From: Pseudobdellovibrionaceae bacterium
GTDB taxonomy: Bacteria > Bdellovibrionota > Bdellovibrionia > Bdellovibrionales > Bdellovibrionaceae
Direction: 5' to 3'
Assembly: GCA_016719575.1 (NCBI GenBank)
Contig: JADJYV010000013.1
Location: 1,705,681-1,769,680, forward strand
DNA: 64,000 nucleotides
Positions 58,831 to 64,000 of this stretch are shown in pieces. Both the position numbers and the translations under genes were made by a program. The notes under the pieces were generated by a model that saw only the letters and a list, made by a program, of their open reading frames with translations, ran no database searches and was not told the origin of the DNA. Position 1 is the first letter of the stretch. The number at the start of each line of letters is the position of its first letter.

Positions 58831-60058
58831 TTTGACCTGGCCGGCTTAAATTGGTCCAGATTCAATGTTAATCTGGGCCTAGAAAGAGGTCAAAATGGCA
58901 AGAAAGAACTTTAAAGCAGAAGAGATCATTCAACATCTTAGAACTGTTGAGCTAGAAGAGGGCAAGGGACATACTCTCGAAGAGTCAGCCAAGAAGGTTG
59001 GCGTAACTCCTCAGACAATCATTCGTTGGCGCAAAGAATACGGTGGCCTTCGGGTAGATCAGGCTAAGCGCCTGAAAGAATCAAGCTGAGAACCTACGAC
59101 TCAAAAGAATTGTTGCAAATCAAGCAGTTGAGGTTTCCATTTTGAAGGAAGTCGCCTCCGGGAAACTTCTTAAGCCCTGCACGTAGACGTGAGGCCGTTC
59201 AACATGCCATGACTAAGTTGAATGTCTCTGAACGTCTTGCTTGCAGGGTGATTGGACAACTTCGCACAACTCAACGATATGAGAAGATCATCGACCCTGG
59301 TCGTGTGCGTCTGCGTGCGCGGATTATCGAGCTTGCAACTCAGTATGGCAGGTACGGCTACAAGACAATCACCTCAATGCTGCAAATGGAGGGATTCATT
59401 GTGGGCCGTGATCGAGTCCACACAGTCTGGCAAGAGGAGGCTTGCAGGTACCTCAGAAGCAGCCGAAACGAGCGAGGCTTTGGCTAGCTGACGGATCTTG
59501 TATCCGCCTGCGGCCAATGCAAAAAACCATGTTTGGAGCTATGATTTTGTGTCTGAACAGACCCACGATGGAAGAAAGCTTAGGATCCTCAATATCATCG
59601 ACGAGCACAGTAAAGAGTGTCTGGCTTCGTTTGTAGCTCGTAGAATTAGAAGTCAGGACATTATTTTGATTCTTGCGGACCTATTCATTGAGCATGGCAT
59701 TCCAGAGCATATACGCTCGGACAATGGACCGGAGTTCATTGCAAAGAAGTTAAGAAAATGGCTCAAGGATATTGGCGTAAATACGCTCTACATTGAGCCC
59801 GGAAGTCCATGGGAGAACGGCTACTGCGAGTCTTTCAATGGCAAGATGAGATATCAACTTCTCGATGGTGAAATATTTACACGCTCTTCGAGGCACAGGT
59901 GATCATCGAGAGATGGAGAAGGCATTATAATGAAGTGAGACCCCATTCTTCACTCGGTGGCAAGCCGCCAAAGGCTCCAGAAGCACGGGAGGTAAACATT
60001 CAGCTTGTCAGTTAGTCATTAACATTGGTAGTGGTACAAAAATTCCCGGCCGGTCAAA
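58831..60058 (+). mobile_element. Degenerate IS3-family insertion sequence
   Basis: About 1.23 kb bounded by imperfect inverted repeats: TTTGACCTGGCCGG at 58831-58844 and CCCGGCCGGTCAAA at 60045-60058. It contains an orfA with HTH and an orfB with DDE domain in the usual IS3 order, closest in feel to the IS407/IS3 groups. I could not identify a convincing target duplication. Several frameshifts make it inactive. Confidence 0.8.
58895..60015 (+). pseudogene. IS3-family transposase orfA/orfB, multiply frameshifted
   Basis: orfA (58895-59089) reads F-K-A-E-E-I-I-Q-H-L-R-T-V-E and V-T-P-Q-T-I-I-R-W-R-K-E-Y-G-G-L, then shifts frame into E-N-L-R-L-K-R-I-V-A-N-Q-A. orfB pieces at 59209-59487 and 59498-59902 carry W-S-Y-D-F-V-S-E-Q-T and I-R-S-D-N-G-P-E-F, then S-P-W-E-N-G-Y-C-E-S-F-N-G-K (the D, D and E of the DDE triad). 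A last shift near 59880 leads to E-R-W-R-R-H-Y-N-E-V-R-P-H-S-S-L-G-G and a TAG at 60013. At least three to four indels separate the pieces. Confidence 0.8.
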
Positions 60059-60139
60059 TTCAAGGTTGACCAAATGCGGAAAAAACCCTATCTTGGGCAA
60101 ATAACCGGCATTTATGTCATTCAAACCAGGGAGGTCCTT

Positions 60140-60187
60140 ATGTCTAAATTATCAGTAATCAAGGGCCTTCAGTCGCACCTGAACTAA
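60140..60187 (+). CDS. Putative 15-codon leader peptide
   Basis: ATG at 60140 with GGGAGG (60129-60134) five bases upstream opens a frame M-S-K-L-S-V-I-K-G-L-Q-S-H-L-N ending at TAA 60187. Its strong ribosome site and the hairpins that begin inside it are the reasons to list it. It resembles leader ORFs of ribosome-stalling attenuators. Confidence 0.5.
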   Translation: MSKLSVIKGLQSHLN

Positions 60188-60255
60188 TCAAAATAATTTA
60201 GTCTCGCAAGCCAAGGCCCTTAAGTCGTTTTATTTTTTCAAATAAACTTAAGGAG
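60161..60255 (+). promoter_or_regulatory. Attenuator-like overlapping hairpins before the RsgA-like gene
   Basis: AAGGGCCTT inside the leader ORF (60161-60169) pairs perfectly with AAGGCCCTT (60213-60221). CCTTAAGT (60218-60225) pairs perfectly with ACTTAAGG (60246-60253), which covers the AAGGAG ribosome site (60250-60255) of the gene at 60260. The two stems share 60218-60221, so they exclude each other. Which state is on or off cannot be settled by eye. Confidence 0.5.
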
Positions 60256-60259
60256 TTTT

Positions 60260-61371
60260 ATGTTCATTCCCGAAAAGGAATTTCTGTCCCTTTTTGGTTG
60301 GGATGATTTCTTTGAAAGAGAAATCCCCGACCCTGTTTTAAATCAAACGTTTCCCGCCCGAATTATTTGCGAAGAAAGAAATCTTTATCGCGTGCAAGCC
60401 GGGCTTAACAAATTTTTATGGGCTTCAGTAAGTGGGAAGTTAAACTTCAACGCTTCTACTCGTATGGATTACCCCGCCGTTGGCGACTGGGTGATGGTTG
60501 AGCTTCCTCCGCAATCTGAGCGAGGAGTCATTCACCATATTCTTCCGAGAAAGACGGCCATTTACCGTAAGCAGATTGGAGCAAGTGCAGATAAGCAGAT
60601 TCTTTCAACAAATATAGATATGGTTTTTATCACTACTTCTATAAATGAGGATTTTAATTATCGGCGAATTGAAAGATACCTTACGGTCGCATTAGAGTCT
60701 GGAGCCGTACCAATTATTCTATTAACCAAAGCTGATATTTATAAAGGCGATATAGAAAATTTAATTGCTGGTATTCAAACCCATTTCTCTGGAATTGCTG
60801 TTTATTTTCTGAGTTATGAAGATTTTGAATCAGCAAGTTTTCTATCTAAACTTTTAAGACAAGGAACGACCTCAGTCTTTATTGGGTCGTCAGGTGTTGG
60901 CAAGTCTACACTTATTAATTACCTCATCGGTTCAGATGAAAATAACGAGGTCATTAAAACACAAGACGTTCGTGAAAGTGATGGAAAGGGCCGGCATACC
61001 ACAACATCGCGGCAACTTTATGTTAGTCGCTATGGTGGTTTAGTTATTGATACTCCGGGGATGAAGAGCTTCAACTTTCTGACCATTCTGAGGAGTCAAC
61101 TCGCAGTTTTTCAGATATAGGAAATTTGCTGGGTAATTGTCGCTTTACTGATTGCGAACATAATACTGAACCAGGCTGCGCGATTAAAAATGCCCTTAAT
61201 GACGGAAGTCTGTCGGCTGACCGATGGAGCAGTTATCAAAAATTAGAAGCCGAGGCCAAATTCGCTGAAAGAAAACAAAATAAAGTATTTGCTTCTCCAA
61301 GAACGAAAAGCATGGAAAAAGCTATCTATTCAAGCACGAGAAAAAGGCCAGTTCAAGAAAGGAGGCTACTG
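60260..61371 (+). pseudogene. RsgA-like ribosome small-subunit GTPase, frameshifted
   Basis: The first frame (60260-61120) holds the OB-fold start, the permuted GTPase motifs I-L-L-T-K-A-D (G4), F-I-G-S-S-G-V-G-K-S-T-L-I-N-Y-L (G1), G-R-H-T-T-T-S (G2) and D-T-P-G-M (G3). One base is then missing near 61061-61064. The other frame continues E-L-Q-L-S-D-H-S-E-E and the zinc knuckle C-R-F-T-D-C-E-H ... P-G-C, to S-T-R-K-R-P. RsgA removes immature 30S factors during ribosome assembly. This copy is probably a paralogue, because its neighbours are accessory genes and it is broken. AAGGAG precedes the ATG. Confidence 0.75.
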
Positions 61372-62179
61372 ATGAGCGACGAAGTAAAATTTAAAAAGTT
61401 CCCGTTGGTTGGTTTAAATGGAAAGGAACTGGGTGTTGTGTCTATTGAACATCTCTGGGCCGATGTGTTTGCGTTAAAAATAAAAATGCTTTCTTTAGAT
61501 GGTCTGAGTGATTTGGAAAAGTCTTTTCAAGAAGCTCTTGATGTCGCCCAAATGCATAACGCAAGGATTGTTATGTTTAGGCTTATCAAAGGCGAAATCG
61601 CTTCTGAGGAAATTGGTCGTCTTTTACCAAGCTTTGGTTTTAAAAAGAAAAATGAACGGATTGAATTTAAAAAATCTGTTTCTGACCTTCCTAATGATGA
61701 AGGCTCACCATTAGGATGGAAAACAGCCAAAGAGTTAAATTTAAATCCTGAAGGGATTGCTAAAATTCTAAAGCAGGTCTTTATGGGTGACCCAGATACG
61801 GACCCCACAGAAGACCCATTTCAGTTCATCCAAGATTTTTTAGCTGACCCTATTTTAACATCAGGATTGGAATGCATACATGTTGGCTTTTTTCATGGAG
61901 AAATCGCCGCGCTAACTGTTGTCCAAAGAAATCCAAAGACGGGTTGGTCTCGTATTTCATATATGGGAGTTGTTCCCCAATTCCCGCAAGCAGAACTTAG
62001 GTAACTAGGTTCATCGCTATAGTTTTGCGGTGATGAAAAAAGAAGGCGGGCTTCTTTACCACGGTGGGACCACTTCAACCAACCTTGGGATGATACGTTT
62101 ATTTGAAAGCAATGGTTGTGCAAGATTTTGCGAGATGGAGGAATGGAATTTTTCAATGGGTAATGAGGTGGGCGTATGA
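61372..62179 (+). pseudogene. GNAT-type acetyltransferase, frameshifted
   Basis: ATG at 61372 has AAAGGAGG just upstream. The frame reads a variable N-terminal half, then H-V-G-F-F-H-G-E-I-A-A-L-T-V-V and S-R-I-S-Y-M-G-V-V-P-Q-F-P-Q, and stops at 62004. After a shift and stop codons, the other frame gives A-V-M-K-K-E-G-G-L-L-Y-H-G-G-T-T-S-T-N-L-G-M and F-E-S-N-G-C to a TGA at 62179, the typical end of this GNAT group. The start is in frame with the broken RsgA 3' piece. The following gene's ATG overlaps the TGA. Confidence 0.65.
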
Positions 62180-62792
62180 AGCGAGAAGTTTTTAAAACAC
62201 GCCGACTGATTTTAAGAGCGATTACGTCAACCGATTACGATGTTTGGTTTGATGCTTATGTTCATCGGAAACCTGTTCAGAGTAAATGGGACTCAGGGCC
62301 TGCATCAGCGAAAGAATGCTCCCGAAGGGTTTTCAATAAAGTGATGAAGGAACATGAACGGTTAGCCAAAGCCGATGATTACTATCGCTACTACATTTTT
62401 ATCAAAAAGTCTGGAGCAATTGTGGGCCAGATTGATTTTGATATTTATGTCAGAAGCACTCATCAGTTTGCTAATTTTGGTTATCAGATTTTTAATCAGC
62501 ATTGGGAAAAAGGCTATGGGCGAGAAGCCGCCGAGCGCGGTCTTATGATTGGTTTTAAACATTTAAAATTAAACCGCCTTGAGGCAGCCATAAATCTTGA
62601 TAACAAAAAATCTATTTATTTGGCGAAAAAATTGGAATGAAAAAAGAAGGAATTAAAAAACGATATTGGTTTGAACATGGTAAATGGGTTGACCATTTAA
62701 TCTATGTCGCAAATCCTGAAGATGTTGGTTTTGAGGACGCGGCCTACCATAAGGTAGGTCCTATTTTTACTGAAACAAGTTATCAAGATTAA
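62176..62792 (+). pseudogene. RimJ/RimL-like acetyltransferase, frameshifted near the end
   Basis: From ATG 62176 the frame has T-R-R-L-I-L-R-A-I-T, G-Y-Q-I-F-N-Q-H-W-E-K-G-Y-G-R-E-A-A-E-R (acetyl-CoA loop) and N-R-L-E-A-A-I-N-L-D-N-K-K-S, ending L-A-K-K-L-E. A shift in the six-A run near 62625-62630 restores K-K-I-G-M-K-K-E-G-I-K-K-R-Y-W and E-H-G-K-W-V-D-H-L-I-Y-V to a TAA at 62792. This is the expected end of the family. It overlaps the convergent S41 peptidase remnant. Confidence 0.75.
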
Positions 62793-63867
62793 TAAAATTT
62801 GTTCTTATTTTTGGAGCGTAGCCCACGCCTTCAGGTGCGCCATTTTCATAAGCATGTCTCAAACTTGGCAATCGTACCCAAATACCTGAATTAGGCAGAA
62901 GAAACGATACGGCATTACTGTAATGAAGTGCGCCTCTTGTATTCGCTCCAACCGCAACGATGTTTGGATGTGCGGTTAGTTTTTCTACGATAGTTTCACA
63001 CTCAGACGCGCAATCTGTATCAATGAGAAGAAATATTTTAGACTTGTACTCATTTGGCCGCCTGCCCTGAAAAGCTTCTAACTGTTCTTCAATAGTATAA
63101 GGCACAAGTTGACTAAATTTTTTGTCTTTTACATATTCCTTAATGGATTCGTAAAATACTTTTCCTGCTCGCCATACACAATCCTTGTGGTGAGACTTAG
63201 CCCGATATAAGCCAAACCCGATTTAACCTGAAGACGTTTGGTGTTTGGTATTTTTTGATTTGAAGTAAAAAGATTTGATGCCAACTCTTCAGCAAATGGA
63301 CCACCACCACCGTGAGTTTCTCTTAAATCAAGAACCAAATTTTTATCGCCGGACTTAATAAGACCGATAAGTTCTTTTTGAGGGGCCGTCAGTTCAGGCA
63401 TAAGAATTTCGGCAGGCTTGAGTAAATATAGCCGTCACGGTTATATACTTTTCGGAATCTAACTTTTCATTCAAATCAACCTGCTGACCAGCAGGTGAAA
63501 TACTCTTTTTGTGATGCCGCTCACTTGATATGCAAGATGAACATCTGGCATTCCCTGGTGAAGATTATAAATCAGGTCTATAAGTTGTGGAGCTTTTCAT
63601 AGCAGATGCATTTGGCTCAGTGACTGAAGACGACCGATAAGATTGATGTTTGGATAGTCGTCTTGAGCGACATATTTATTTTCAAAAAGAATTTTAAGGC
63701 AGGCTAAGTCTTCTTGTATTTGTGCTTCAGTTAATTGGGGATTTTATCATCAGAATAATCAAATTGCATCATTTCCAAGCCAGACCGATTTTCCCACGGG
63801 CATTTGATTTCTGCTGACGCAAGCGATGCTACAAAAAAAATCGGTAAAAAAATATAAAGCTTTTCAT
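62767..63867 (-). pseudogene. Exported S41-family peptidase, multiply broken
   Basis: Reading the minus strand from ATG 63867, pieces in different frames give a signal peptide (F-I-F-F-Y-R-F-F ... V-A-S-L-A-S-A-E-I-K-C-P). Next comes N-L-V-L-D-L-R-E-T-H-G-G-G-G (63401-63129 frame), then F-L-L-I-D-T-D-C-A-S-E-C-E-T and E-G-V-G-Y-A-P-K-I (63105-62767 frame). These are the strand and nucleophile regions of C-terminal-processing (S41) proteases; the usual S-S-A-G-E is C-A-S-E-C-E here. At least three frame breaks are present. The gene was probably a periplasmic protease. Confidence 0.65.
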
Positions 63868-64000
63868 ATCGTAGCAATTTAACCGATTTATCAGTGAAAA
63901 TCAGGTGACATTAACCCGACAGATAATTTTTCTATGTCAAAATAATAGACACTGGCCCACAGAAAGTAGGCCCATTTCCTACTCCTACCCCGCGAGCTTC
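63868..64000. other. Window end, nothing recognisable
   Basis: The last 133 bases lie upstream of the broken S41 gene and may contain its promoter. No gene or repeat is visible. Confidence 0.3.

Noticed and set aside
58831..60058. Active IS element
   Set aside because: The catalytic D, D and E are readable, but at least three frame breaks separate orfA and orfB pieces.

Overview
The window looks like chromosomal DNA of a Bdellovibrio-like predatory or ex-predatory bacterium (Bdellovibrionota). The best single marker is a 64-residue histone-fold protein at 14341-14535 that closely matches my memory of the HBb/Bd0055 histone of Bdellovibrio bacteriovorus. The surrounding housekeeping genes, moderate GC, frequent TTG/GTG starts with strong Shine-Dalgarno sequences, and many small secreted or lipid-anchored proteins fit the same group. 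No database search was possible, so every family name rests on motifs and remembered family patterns.

Positions 1-34165 are a compact, intact core region. In order it carries the dnaB start, a Fis-type regulator, queE, ftsK, two exported proteins, an LptM-like lipoprotein with the lysine/DAP genes dapF-dapA-dapB, a degenerate HPPK (FolK)-like protein, transaldolase, two envelope proteins, murD, a membrane metallophosphoesterase, the histone, ligA, gatCAB, a Ppx/GppA phosphatase, a DUF192 protein, a LysM lipoprotein, a PilZ protein, rho, rpmE, prfA-prmC-murA, a GYF-TM-TPR protein, serS and tRNA-Ser(UGA). The themes are peptidoglycan precursor supply (DAP, MurA, MurD), translation (GatCAB, L31, RF1, PrmC, SerRS) and DNA maintenance (FtsK, LigA, Rho, histone). 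I found no broken gene in this half.

The character changes just past the tRNA-Ser gene. Positions 34166-64000 look like a genomic island or decaying accessory region. It holds IS remnants (34281-34701, 41737-42357, 58831-60058), a tyrosine recombinase stopped by one amber codon (50380-51087) with a divergent ribbon-helix-helix gene, a mobile mystery protein A/B (XRE/Fic) pair whose Fic gene is frameshifted, an editing-domain-less threonyl-tRNA synthetase paralogue next to an AraC/GyrI regulator, several acetyltransferases and small secreted proteins, and duplicated gene tails. Many genes here are broken by one-base shifts, often in short A or T runs.

The most unusual items in the accessory half are these: a GrpB domain fused to a YkuD L,D-transpeptidase (52775-53785); an M23 + HExxH + DUF6624-like lipoprotein (54172-55968) followed by an XRE-TPR regulator and a second helical-repeat gene; an excisionase-type HTH fused to a GspE/PilB ATPase with a degenerate Walker B (45640-46752); a duplicated 122-bp intergenic element whose hairpin shows a compensatory base change (36139-36261 and 37502-37623); and a 15-codon leader ORF with mutually exclusive hairpins before an RsgA-like GTPase gene (60140-60260).
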